The position numbers were made by a program, and so were the translations under genes. A stretch of DNA of 64,000 nucleotides from Apostichopus japonicus (taxonomy: Eukaryota > Echinodermata > Holothuroidea > Aspidochirotida > Stichopodidae): contig NC_092572.1 in NCBI RefSeq assembly GCF_037975245.1, positions 19,121,989 through 19,185,988 of the forward strand, read 5' to 3'. The notes below the pieces were generated by a model that saw only the letters and a list, made by a program, of their open reading frames with translations, did not search any database and was not told the origin of the DNA. Shown here piece by piece: positions 1-11,200 of this stretch (position 1 is the first letter of the stretch; each line of letters begins with the position of its first letter).

Positions 1-972
1 CACATGGAAACGCAAATGTGATTCATAATTTGTAATTTTTTGAATAATTCTGTGCATACACATGGCAGCTACACACGGTCATTACTCATGTCCTGCACAA
101 TTCTATTATCACTGAAAGCACTCAAATCTAGAAATAAAAATTTTAATCAAAACGAGAAATCTATTCAAAACCAAGTCAATCCTTTACGAAATCAATAATA
201 GAACCGAACCAAAGGGAAGCTATATCGATTTCGCTATACGTCAAAACTATACGCCAAGTTACGTCCGTGTTGTTTATTTAACTTTATTCTAGCTTAAGTA
301 TATATTTTTTCTCCTAATTTTTTTTATCGGAATATATAACGACGAAAATTCGAGATGGAAGGTTGAATAATGAGTTAAAAAGTTCGAGATATTAAGGTAA
401 GAAAAACATCAAGGAGCACGCTTTGAGGATGGTCTCGGGCAAGCTGAGAAGTGTCAGTCCAGGTAGTCATGGGGCTATGCAGCGCTTTTCTTAATGTGTC
501 ATATGTTATTCTATTTAACAATGCATGAAAACAATTGTCATCTTAATGCTCTACTTTCGGTGAAACGTCCACTCTCCTATCTGAATCTTTTGTAATCTAA
601 AATTGCGCTTTTGTGTATACGATACCTACGGTATGGTCGTTATCCTTTGAAAAAGCTACAGTATATGCTGTGTAATTGGGTTTTAAGTGAAAGACTCAGC
701 CCTGTGATATTCATATCGTGTTCTACGCTTATTTTACGGGTTCCCTAGCTTCACGTGAAGTGTGTTATACATATTATCACAGCTACACTGATAGCCACTA
801 TAGTGTTGCATCGATAATGTTGAACTTGTTTCTTCGCGACCAGATTAGCAATGCAACAACAGACCTACATCTTGATATACAACCAGTAGTGAGCCGTGTA
901 TCCCACTCTGCCGTAATAGACATATCGGCACAGTGTGCACCACTAAAACTTCCCTCCTCCGCTGGTATTTAG

Positions 973-973
973 A

Positions 974-1057
<84 letters not shown>

Positions 1058-1060
1058 ATA
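973..1060. repeat. Compound (TA)n(TG)n microsatellite, copy A
   Basis: A run of TA with one TT interruption passes into a TG run. The copy B equivalent (40,330-40,440) has an extra TA block, so the locus is length-variable between the copies. Confidence 0.95.
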
Positions 1061-1804
1061 AATATATAGATAATATTTGTCTAGACGTTACGACGTAAAA
1101 TTTGTGCGTTTTTAGATATATTGACACTATAAATTAGTCATATAGTTATGTCTCTAACAAGGTTGTGCGAGTAAATAACTACCTAACTAGTGCATAAACG
1201 AACACTTTCAAAAGTAAAAAGCAATAGAATCATTAAAAATAAACATGGAACGCATTCTTTTCAAAACAAAGTGGATACTTAAAATTCCCATCTATGATTG
1301 ACAGTTTGTAATCCTGAAAAAGTTTTCTGCATGCACTGACATTTGAACGACGTATTATATTTATGTTATGTGCAGACTGTCATTACACATTTTTTGGAGA
1401 ATGTTTTCGAGATATTTTCGAAAAGAACAACATTTATGTTTCTATGACAACAATGAATAACATATTCAAATCAAGGAATTGTCTACAAAGTTATAAGCAT
1501 ATCGATCCTTTTTATTTCTTCACATATGGAAAGCATTTCAATTCAAACCTACAATTAGTTGGTTCTTTTTGCCTGTACTTACAGTCGAATTCTACTAAAG
1601 TTTGTGGTTGGATTATCACGTATTAAACCCTGACATTTCGAACGTTTCAGTGATTTTTAATTAATTTTTCTACTATCAAGCACTGTTATTGATCTTCCCT
1701 GATCTGATACTGAATTTGGGGGGAAAAAAGAAAAGAAAAATTAATATAAAAGCCAGCAACAAAAGAATCCTTGCTAAGGTCAGCTTGACCAAAGACCTTG
1801 TTCG

Positions 1805-2043
1805 TTTTTGCTCAGTCACAATTGTTTAGCTGAAAATCTCATATTAAAATTCAACAGAGTCAAGAAAAGAGGTTTTGAATCCTTGACATATATCTTAACA
1901 TAATGATAATACATAGAAATAAGAATATGTTGATTGGGGAAAAAACACTTAATCTTTATGTGACTCCCGCCATTTTGGAAACTGATAATCCTAACTTTCT
2001 GACTATGTCCAAGTTATATAAAATCAAAAAATCATACCAATCA
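1805..2043. other. Segment present only in copy A
   Basis: Copy B joins ttcg directly to atgatttgaaat at 41,184, whereas A has 239 extra bases between the same words. No terminal repeats are visible, so it may be a deletion in B rather than an insertion in A. Confidence 0.7.
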
Positions 2044-2564
2044 ATGATTTGAAATTAGATCAATTAGTGTTGTTAAATGACATCATTGCGGACAGTTCTC
2101 CCAATCTACATCTGATAAGCTGCATAGAGTAACTATTCTGGCATTCATTTCAATTAATTATAATTTAGATACGTAGGCTCGTTGACGGGAACAGAATTTC
2201 TAATGTTTTGGGAGAATATATATGTCTGGGAGGGTATTTTTTTTAATTTCCGATCGGTTTGGGTATAAGGGCATGAACCTTCATGGAGGAGGTCATGTTT
2301 GGTGTAATTCTACTCCGACTAAATGAAAGACAATTCTCCGACTTCACCTTAACCAAAGAACATCAATAGCTCATCTTTCCAATTTCAGTTAATGAACACG
2401 TGCTTAATTAAAGAACTTTCCCTCTTTCAACAAATTTCTCAGAATGTAGGCTTCTTGAATTACGTTAAGGCATTGTGTAACGTGACCTCTTTACTATTGC
2501 ATTAACTTTATCGATTATATTTTTCATTGGGTACTTTTTACCTGACGGGTACTTTAAGGTTAAC

Positions 2565-2960
2565 GTACTAAATATACGCTCGAGGGAATACTACTCATAA
2601 CCATGAATAAAAGCAAATTACCAAAACTGTTTTTAATGACTACAACATATAAAGCGTGTTCACGACACAGGAAATAAACCACTATAAACTCAGCTTTGCA
2701 ATCACCATACCGTACTAAATATACGCTCGAAAGATTACTACTAGTAACCATGAATAAAAGCAAATTACCAAAATTGTTTTAATTGCTACAATATATTAAG
2801 CGTGTTGACGACACACAGGAAATAAACCACTATAAACTCAGCTTTGCAATCACCATACCGAACTTAATATACGCTCGAAAGAATACTACTAGTAACCATG
2901 AATAACAGCAAATTACCAAAATTGTTTTAATGGCTACAATATATAAAGCGTGTTGACGAC
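2565..2960 (+). promoter_or_regulatory. Tandem triplicate of a ~147-bp TATA-containing promoter unit, copy A
   Basis: Three head-to-tail units start at 2,565, 2,712 and 2,860; the third is cut short at 2,960. Each begins with a word like gtactaaatatacgctcg and contains a TATA-like core followed by aagcgtgtt. The versions are acatataaag, atatattaag and atatataaag. The last core, at 2,940-2,947, lies about 88 bases before the ATG of the secreted-protein gene, a good distance for a core promoter with a short 5' leader. The upstream units are therefore probably duplicated core promoters or spacer enhancers. The array is kept in copy B. Confidence 0.65.
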
Positions 2961-3034
2961 CTTCCTTTTGGTGAACAAGTTGAGATCTATTAGAGTAACA
3001 CAGATAACCAAAAGAGAAAGGTCTGATAAACAAG

Positions 3035-4557
3035 ATGGATACTGGCAAATTTGTCTTCCTGTTGTTGTGTGATTGTTGTATTCTTTCCATCACCTGTGGG
3101 AGAGTGATTCAACATTCTCATTCGGCAAGTTGGAAAGTCAACATGGGTTTTTATGACATCAACCGTAACACTGCCGAGGAGTTTTTGAGAAGACAAGTGC
3201 ATAACTTGGACCAATGTTTTGATGGTAAGTTCGTACAAGTCTGTATCTTATTCTGTAAAAATAGTATATGCTTCTCTTCACGAATCAATTTGAAACAATT
3301 TGATTGTGTGTTTAATTTCAGCTAAATCAAACTCTCAGTACACGCAAATAAACGAGGAAACAGAAACTTGTTATTTCTTTCCATTGGATTTCATAACGGT
3401 CGTTAAATTATTACTTTGAAACATCAAAGTTGCTGAAATTACGTTGGGATTATAAATTTCCATCTTTCTGACCATATCATATGACAAAGTTTTCAAACGA
3501 CACTCAATGTTATTATGAATAGGCAGTAGTGGAAAAGGGCCGGTGCGAACATCCGGGGAGCCGGGCCTGGTCAAGGATGTCAATATCTTGTGTTGATAAT
3601 CTTATCCTCCTCGTGGTTTAATCAAGTTGAAAAAAACTAAGACCGATATAGCTGGAATATTTAATTTATTATAACAGTCTAGTATCGGAACTGTCACTCA
3701 AAAATTCTCTCCACCACTCTCCCTCCCCCCTCTCTCTTCACCTCCCTCCACCTCCCTCTCACCTCTCTCTCTCTTTCTTTGGTACCTCACTCTGACAAAC
3801 TTTTCCATTTGTTGAATCCACAGATCATCCTCTCGAAATTCCCGTGAGCAACTCAATTCCTGGTGTTACCTCCAGTGATGCAGTTGGTATCATTATGTAT
3901 GGTACGTTTACCCCGGACGTTCTTGATGAAACTGCCAGCCACGTGGATGTCTGCACTAACACGTCATCATACCGGCTTGTCTGGATGTTACTCTCAGCAT
4001 CAAGAAAAACAGACGGAACACCTGTTAAGCAATTGCTGGGTCTCTTTACTGATAGCAAATCACCAGTTGTCAACCCTTTACTGAGTGACGTCACTTACAT
4101 TGACGCCATAACGGAAGAGGAAGGGGTGATAACAATACAAGACGGAAGTGACGTAATGGTTCTTCAAATCCTCGAGCAAATGTGTACCCATGGAGAAGAC
4201 AGTATGAAATTTCAAGATGAATGGAAGGAAGTTAGGGATACCTTGTGGAGCTCATTCCCGACACCACTTGATTGGTCAACCTGTGATGATATGGCCTGTA
4301 ACATACCTTTGTGCCACGCGATGGAGTCGCACAAATGCTCACTATCACGCTACAACAATAACTTTTGCATCCGTTTCAATCAAAAGGGCACAGAGCGAAG
4401 ATGCAAATCTTTTATGAGGATGACAGAAGCAACTGGAATCTTTCTCAATAAGGCGTTGCTTAGCGACAAAGTCCCCCGTGACATGTTCAGCGTGGAATAT
4501 TTGGAGGCCTATCGTATCTTTGACATCATTTATCCTTGTTTTGCGAATGAAAACTAA
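3035..4557 (+). CDS. Secreted cysteine-rich protein of unknown family, copy A (two exons)
   Basis: The coding sequence joins 3,035-3,224 to 3,824-4,557, giving about 307 residues. Exon 1 starts at ATG after a TATA motif. It encodes a signal peptide (hydrophobic core FVFLLLCDCCILSITCG, residues ~6-22) and ends in phase 1 at a gatg|gtaagt donor. The acceptor is ccacag at 3,823, preceded by a long CT-rich tract (about 3,715-3,780), and the joined codon is Asp. The mature part has ten cysteines, enough for five disulphides. Several cluster near the end (CDDMACNIPLCHAM, then KC, FC, RRC and PCF). One N-glycosylation site (NTS) is visible and there is no membrane segment. I do not recognise the family and assign no function. 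The protein is presumably exported. Copy B carries an intact counterpart that differs mostly at amino-acid-changing sites. Confidence 0.8.
3322..3419 (+). CDS. Possible alternative terminal exon of the secreted-protein gene, copy A
   Basis: A pyrimidine-rich acceptor (tttaatttcag, ending at 3,321) inside intron 1 opens a frame in the right phase (1). It would add about 32 residues, starting AKSNSQYTQ, before a TGA, giving a short secreted isoform of about 95 residues. Copy B keeps the frame and stop with one substitution (Leu to Ser near the end). No compatible donor exists to make it an internal exon. Intron sequence alone could look this way, so the call is tentative. Confidence 0.3.
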
Positions 4558-4840
4558 CATAAAAAATTAACTCTTCATTTTAACTGTTGATGGGTCTTGG
4601 GGAAAGTACGTCATGACTGTGAGCTAGGTTTCAGTGCAAGTTATCTGTTTAATATTATATATTTTATTAGCGTAAGTTAGCAATCGGAAACGGGCTTTTC
4701 ATCCAAGAGCAATCTACTGTTTGCCCATCTCACTTGCTAAATTGAAATTTCAGATTTGATTTGAAAAGTTGAATCGGAAGCCACAAGTGAAAATTGTATT
4801 CCACATAAGATCGCTAAAGCGTCTTAAAAATTACTGCGTA

Positions 4841-4873
<33 letters not shown>

Positions 4874-6722
4874 TAGTTATCATGTGATACTTCAAGTCAT
4901 TTTGTACCCTTTTTTTGTAGCTGAGAAATTGTGATTTACGATAGTTTGCACGCCAGGATTTTATATCAAATTCGTTTAGAATCATGAAAAGATGGTACCA
5001 TTCATGACTTTATGAATGTACTTGGCAAGGGACCGCTGCCATGATGTTTTAGTTTTCAAGTGTTACCTATTCGATTTTGTGCACATTAATATGAGAACAA
5101 CTGATACGAGAGTAATTGTTACTTTAGGGTTACTAAAGGAGCTAAAGTTGATCTTGGCTGGTAAATATATTATTGCTTAAATTCCCCATAACCTTATATT
5201 TACTTGTTTCAACGAGTCACAGCGTAAAGTAGCTTTCGTCATTCAGCAAACTAATTATCTATTAACGTAGGTTATGTTTTGTTCTGCTTATGAACTAACC
5301 TTTTAACTACGGTACCGTATAATAGCTATCAAATTTTCTTTACCCACTGTACATACTTCGTGTCTGTTAGGTTACAGGGCAAACTATCAGTTTATTGTTA
5401 TTTATGTTCTTCTAGTATAGTTATTTATGTCATACTTCAAATGTTGCTGCAGCTGACGTGTTAATACCTTTGGACATTTTTGTCATTCGACCGTTATATA
5501 CTCGAACCGTTTCAATTATGGTGTATGTGTCCTCAGGTCCTAAAGGTGTTCACTGTCAGTCAAACAAAACATGATGGCTAAAGATAACTTACAAGACATT
5601 GATTAGGTTAAACAAATGGATTGTTAAAGGGTGTGAAGACTCGCGCAAAAAGAAACGTCTAATGCCGGTAATCTGACGTAGTTACGAATGAGGTGTAACA
5701 GAAGTGTTAGACACCACCATCGATCCCAGAAAATACACACACAGCTTGCTGCCGTCGGTAATTGTGTACAATCAGTACATACAGCTGCGGTCAATACCCA
5801 CAGCACAGTGTACAAACGATACAGCGATGGACATCTCAGGTCCAGCTAAAAAATAACAAGGTATCACGTTTCATTACTGTCTGCATTTTGTAGCGACAGG
5901 AGAAAAACTTCACTAGCAAGCAACGGAAAGTTAACTTTTTAAAGATGGCGGCACGCTGTTTGGGTCGAGTCTTCAATGCCTTTAAAGCATATTGTACCTT
6001 GAAGATACTATGTCATGCTAAAATATATGGCAACTAGAGGGCTGTTGAATGCTTTGAGTGTTTTGTTGTTAAGATTGAAATGTGAATAGGACAGGTCGGG
6101 TATTATCGAATCAGATGTACGAAAACATTAATTAAAGATATGTTGCTGATGTTTAATCCCATTAGCAAGTTACAAACAAGCAATTACTTAGTTGGTTAGG
6201 GTTGTTCATATATCATTCATCGTACTCCAAGGGTACTTTAGCGTTGTGTTCATAGATGGCGCTGTCAAACATGTATATCCATGCATGGCAATGGGTTGCA
6301 AACATTTGGTTTTAAGTCTCACATTGCAGTTCATGTTGACACTGCTCCGTCAATCAGTCACGCGATTGCTTGCCCACATCAAGTTTGTAACTACAAGGCG
6401 GGTATCAATCTTCTTCGGTAGGGGCTCCTAAAAGAGTTAACCCGCGTTGGAATGATAAAACATAAACGCCTAAACATGGTATTACCACACACTCCGATAA
6501 CGTAAAGTTGAAATTTGAAATAATTTTTGAATAATATTCGTTTGCAATAATATTAATAACACCACAAGTCAGGTATCATCAATGATTCATCACAACACAC
6601 CGAAAACTGATTTTTTTTTTTTTTTTTTTTTCAATGTCGCCGTCTGCATACAATACACAATCAAGTGTATTATAGTCCGTCCAAAATGCTATGAGGACGT
6701 GTTTCATACTTGAAGATGCAAG
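4558..6722. other. Downstream of the secreted-protein gene in copy A, no gene recognised
   Basis: This stretch holds an (ATT)n microsatellite at about 4,840-4,874 and a poly(T) run near 6,610. The 79-codon open frame around 6,192-6,431 has no ATG, and it is conserved in B only as well as its flanks. Confidence 0.6.
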
Positions 6723-7031
6723 CAGGGCCGTCTTAAGAGATCACCGGGCCCTGGGCCCAGCAATGGAGCGGGGCCCCTCAATTAAGTGAGTTCGAAAAAA
6801 GTTGCGTGAAAAATTGACATTCTTGACAATCGCTCAAGCATAGACATGCCTGCATATTTTGTCGCGAATAAAGCATAAAACTTTAGCTGAATAACATACG
6901 TGATCTATCTAAAAGCTGAAATACATTATTGAAGAGTAATCTTCCAGTTTCCCTCCATCCCTTCCCTAACAGTACTGGACTCACCATTTGTAACACCCTT
7001 GTGACCGGTCTTTCAACTGAAAGGGGGGTGT

Positions 7032-7321
7032 CAGGCGCGTAGCCAGGAATTTGCCACGGGAGGGCGAAACTGTAGATTCGGCCTTGCAACTATCTAAGCG
7101 TAGCGCCACCATGACTTGGCGCGAAGCGTACAAGAAAATTTTGGCTGAAAATGCCTCCCAGATCGCTGGAAATGGCACTTCCCAGGCTTTGTAAGTTGCA
7201 TCTTAGCATTTTCTCTTTTGAAAATACTAGCGATATCATAAAAACATTAATTTTTTTTTAAATGTGCTCAAGGGGGGGGGCGGCTGCCCCTTCGCCCCCC
7301 CCCCCCTTGGCTACGCGCCTG
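7032..7321. mobile_element. Nested hAT-type MITE (~290 bp)
   Basis: The termini are CAGGCGCGTAGCCA at the left and tggctacgcgcctg at the right. Flanking direct repeats read gggggtgt, directly abutting on the left and offset by one base on the right. The interior includes a ~110-bp core, in minus orientation here, that recurs at about 16,298-16,420, 17,205-17,315 and 17,655-17,745. A poly(G)/poly(C) stretch lies inside the right end. It is a non-coding element. Confidence 0.85.
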
Positions 7322-7638
7322 GGGGTGTAAGCGGTTTTACACTATCTAACGCAACGTAGTCGCCAAGAACATGAAGTATTTTAAGGGAGGGCCCGAGGAA
7401 CATAAACTTATAGCATGCTCCTCATGGTGAAACATAATTGCACCTATTACGTGAATTGAGTGTACTGTTAATAGTAGGAGAGACTAGCGTAGGTTCTTAT
7501 GACCAACTAGACCGGTTTCTGCTCTCAAACTTTATATAGGAGGAGCTTCATCAGTAGTAGCCTTTAAATATTTTATATTCGGCCTGGGCGTCTCGTTCTC
7601 AAAATGCATCTATTTTCTGTGCACGAGGTTTTATGGAC

Positions 7639-7893
7639 TCATAGTGCAGCTATAAGAGCATCTAACAGAGCTTCGTGTGAACTTTGAGAGTCAGCTGATT
7701 CTTCGTTAATACGAAACCTTGAGTTAACAAGTAAATCTTTGAGATTTTGGGCTCTTTTGTAGGCTAGAATCGGTTCTTTTGGAAACAGTTTGGATACTTC
7801 CGCGTGTTGCGAGATTAAGTGCCAATGTTTCAAAAGTGTTTTTTTCTTCAAATGCGTGGTTTTGATGTAGGGTGTATAAGTGAGCTCGAACAC
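7639..7893 (-). pseudogene. Fragment resembling the C-terminal end of a Penelope/GIY-YIG-type reverse transcriptase
   Basis: The minus-strand frame reads TYTPYIKTTHLKKKTLLKHW and continues through HAEVSKLFPKEP and AYKRAQNLKDLLV. This is the 'HWxLI..D..L...FP..P..AYKR..NLRDxLV' pattern I associate with the thumb-to-linker region of Penelope-like elements and related reverse transcriptases. It lacks the catalytic core and has no ATG-led gene structure. Further down the minus strand the words gatgaagctcct and gagcagaaaccgg look like the tail region of such elements. It appears to be a dead fragment carried inside the hAT insertion. Family assignment is from memory of motifs only. Confidence 0.4.
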
Positions 7894-8204
7894 AAGTGGT
7901 GGTTCCTTTTTTTAGGTTTGGTAGTGAGGTATTGCCCACGGTTTTCAAACTGTATGCCTTTCGTGACTGAAGCATTGTATATTCCAGGGTTGCCAACTCA
8001 GATTCGAATATTTAATGTCAAACTCTCAAGTGTTTCACCAACTCTCGTCACAAGTTGTCAAGTATCGATTTCAATCAGGCATAATGGCCTATTCAATCAG
8101 TTTTCCTCCCAGATTAAGACATGGGGTTACTACGATTGCGGGGCCCCTGACATCGCGGGGCCCTGGGCCAGGGCCCAGTGGGCCCATGCGTTAAGACGGC
8201 CCTG

Positions 8205-11200
8205 GATGCAAGCAAACAGCAATATCTCTTAAAGTCGAACAAAAAATCGTTCGATATTTATATGCGTATATCGACATTCAATTTGAGTTTGAAAATCCTT
8301 TTCTTATTTTCACATTCAATTTCATGGACAGTTTCTGTGAGTTTATATTGTTGGCCTATTTGTACCTGTACCTTTATTTTTAAAATCAATAGAAATTCAT
8401 TTCTACTTCAACAATTTAACTTATACGTTAAACTGATTTTTTTAATTATAAAAATCCACCGAAGCAGAGTTCATTATAAAATCAAACAATTCGACAGTCT
8501 TTTAAAGAAATTTAACGAAGCCAGCCGAGAGGGATGTCTTAATGCCTGAAAGTCACTTCTCACAGTAAAGTTTGCAATCACGCGTAAGTTTCTGATTGGA
8601 TGGAAACGATTTTCAGTTCAAACCGAACAGTGTTCTTTAAGTTCATTGATTTGGTGCGCTACCGCTTTACAACCTTTGAAATCATAAAAAAAAACTTTGA
8701 GTTTCATTGAAATTCATTGCATGTACATATTATCGATCTGCTCTCAAACTTGGGTGGATATGGTGGAGGGGGGGGGGGGGCGGGTCGGGTCGGTTGGTGG
8801 ATTTGTAACTGAAATGTGGGTTTCACTGAGTGTCATCCCAAAACGCGACTCATGCTTGGAGATGCGTTTATAAGCACAGTTAGGCAAAACGCGGCTCGTG
8901 CATGGCCGGCCATGCAGGCAGTCTCCGGCGCGCCACTAGAAGTCGTGCTTTGAAGGAAAAACGTGCTTTGACCTGCGTGTGGGAGCTTTGACCTGTTTTA
9001 TGTCGATACAAGTTCTAAATATTGCACTTACGTGACTAAAATTGGGAGGAAAATTTCTTCATTGATATTTTAAAATGGGCTCCATACTACACACACTAAG
9101 ATTACTTTGCCAGATGTCATTTCCTACCAGATTCCTATTATAGATTGAAATTGACGGAGTTATTCACACGGCACGGACGATTCCCTCCACCCCTACCCGA
9201 CCCCATTCAAAATGGAAACAAAGAAAGCCAGAAGAAATCAAAGAATTGAGACACCATGGGCAAATTTTTAAAAATATACAAAACGAGAATCTAACCAACC
9301 CAAACATGCAGAATGAAACCAAACCATATATAAGTAAACTGAATGTGCGACCATGATAATTACTCGATTATTAATATCGATAGTGAAATGAAATTAATTA
9401 ACTCCTCTTGGCGTCAAAATAACTGGTTAAATTCACTTGCAAGGATGATATTTTTCTAACTAAGTCCTTGAAATGCAGTTGGAATATTCTCAATTACGGG
9501 GCAGCTTAATGAAAGTGAAAAAGATGAGAAATCGTACAATCTTTAATCGTTTAGCGACATAGTGATATCTTTAATAGCGCCCTCTTTTAACGTAGTCATC
9601 TAATTCGACAATTATCCCTTATACTATGCTTAAAATAGTCTCATTAATACCTAGTGACAACATGATCTTTGTCTCTTTCTTTCAGCTGCCTAATACTTTG
9701 GGAATATTTGAATTGTTCTTCAAAGCCCACTTTGAAACGCGTAAACACATGTTGAGGCCCCTTGTTGCGAATCTAAGCCTACGCCCACGCAACGTCATTT
9801 CATTTCTTTGTGGCAACCCATTGCAACTAGGATACCGACTAGCGCCCTCCTAGTCTTCCTCCATTTTAAGGTTTCATTCCTCAACTCCCCATCTCCTTCC
9901 GCTGGTCCCATCCCCCACAAATGAGGTGAGAAAATGAAAGAGCAGTATTCGTAAATTAGTTCATTGACAAAAAAAGAAGAAGTTAAAAACGAACACGCCA
10001 ACATAATTTATAATCAACAACTTAACCAAAGCCCTAATTAATGAACCAGAGCAATGACAAGAAGAACAATAGTATTAAACTTGTAAGTGGTCTAAATTGG
10101 CGCAACAATGAAAGGAGAAAAGCTATAGAAAAAGTGAGAACTTTTCTCACTCAAGAAGCATTCGGTCTATCATTGAATTTCGATTAACCTAATGCAACAC
10201 CCATACTGGTACTAATGAGCAAATTGATTGTGGCGTATGAGGGAAACATATATAGTGTAGAAAGCGGGTTTCGGATTAACTTTCTACATGGGCCAGAGAG
10301 AACACTTTGTTTAGAGCAAAGAGCCAGAGAGAATAAAAATCTCACTATATATATCTAGATAGAGCTACTTTGTGCAGGGTAAGCCGGTGTGTTTCTTAAT
10401 CATCGGGCCTCAATGGCCTACATACAGGATGAGTGCTAGGCTGTTAGCCGATATATTGGTCTGTGGACGGGATTTGAACGGCGGACTGCTTGTCGATTAC
10501 CCCCTATTGAATAACTTGCGATGATTATATACTAGTGTGGAATTCCGAACTGTCACAATCACTCTGTACACAATTTCTCCTTGAATCACCTCGTAGAATA
10601 ACACTACTTATTTAATTAAGTTACCTCATGGTCGCAGTTCAAACCTCATATTTGTATACCATTGTCTACTGATTTTGCAGGATAGTCCCCCCCCCCCCCA
10701 CCCCACCCCGCGGAAGTTGCTTCATTGAAGGAGTAGTTCGTATACACGAGAAATTATTCAATAGCGACCTCTATTTATGAAGTTAAACAGCTCATGTGTT
10801 ACATTTCTCACAAATTTAAAAGCAAACATAACCTAATTGGTTGGATTGATTTATCATTGCCATACCACTCACCATATTGTTGACTGAGTGTCACGTGAAA
10901 AGAACAATGATGAAAAGAACAATGATGAAAAGAACAATGGACTCGAATAGGAATGTATGTGGTCCACTTGTCACTTAATATAGTAGCATCGTTTGACAGC
11001 AGTCAACTGTATGTTCATTTACCACGAAAAAAAATAAAATAGTGTAAGGATTTCAGAATTGATAACAAAGCGTACCTCTACGAAACTGAAATAACCTTTG
11101 GAAGAGGATAAGAACGTCGGGTTAGAGAAGTGGTAAAAGGGTGCGGAAGTTGTCCATAGCAAAACACCTATGTCACTTAAAACAACTTTTCGAGATGAGT

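Larger units (their letters stand above)
1..2564. other. Left part of copy A, no gene recognised
   Basis: This is AT-rich sequence without a convincing reading frame. An open frame at 718-972 lacks an ATG and is unchanged in copy B, but its flanks are equally unchanged, so conservation does not argue for coding. A 239-bp segment at 1,805-2,043 is absent from copy B. Confidence 0.6.
6723..8204. mobile_element. hAT-like DNA transposon insertion (1,482 bp), copy A only
   Basis: The ends are inverted repeats beginning CAGGGCCGTCTTAA; the right end reads ttaagacggccctg. The element is flanked by an 8-bp target duplication, gatgcaag (6,715-6,722 and 8,205-8,212). CAG termini with 8-bp duplications are typical of the hAT superfamily. 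Copy B has a single near-matching site at about 46,206. No transposase frame is visible, so it is non-autonomous. The interior holds a second hAT-type MITE (7,032-7,321) and a reverse-transcriptase fragment (7,639-7,893). Confidence 0.88.

Noticed and set aside
718-972. 84-codon open frame unchanged in both copies (40,075-40,329)
   Set aside because: It lacks an ATG (starts at GTG), has no splice context or domain, and flanking non-coding sequence is equally unchanged.
6192-6431. 79-codon hydrophobic frame present in both copies
   Set aside because: It starts at TTG without an ATG. The region is uniformly near-identical, so frame conservation carries no information.
10462-10530. Word gggatttgaacggcgg, read on the minus strand as a B-box (gttcaaatcccg)
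   Set aside because: No convincing A-box or cloverleaf around it in either copy (B 49,483), so no tRNA-like call was made.
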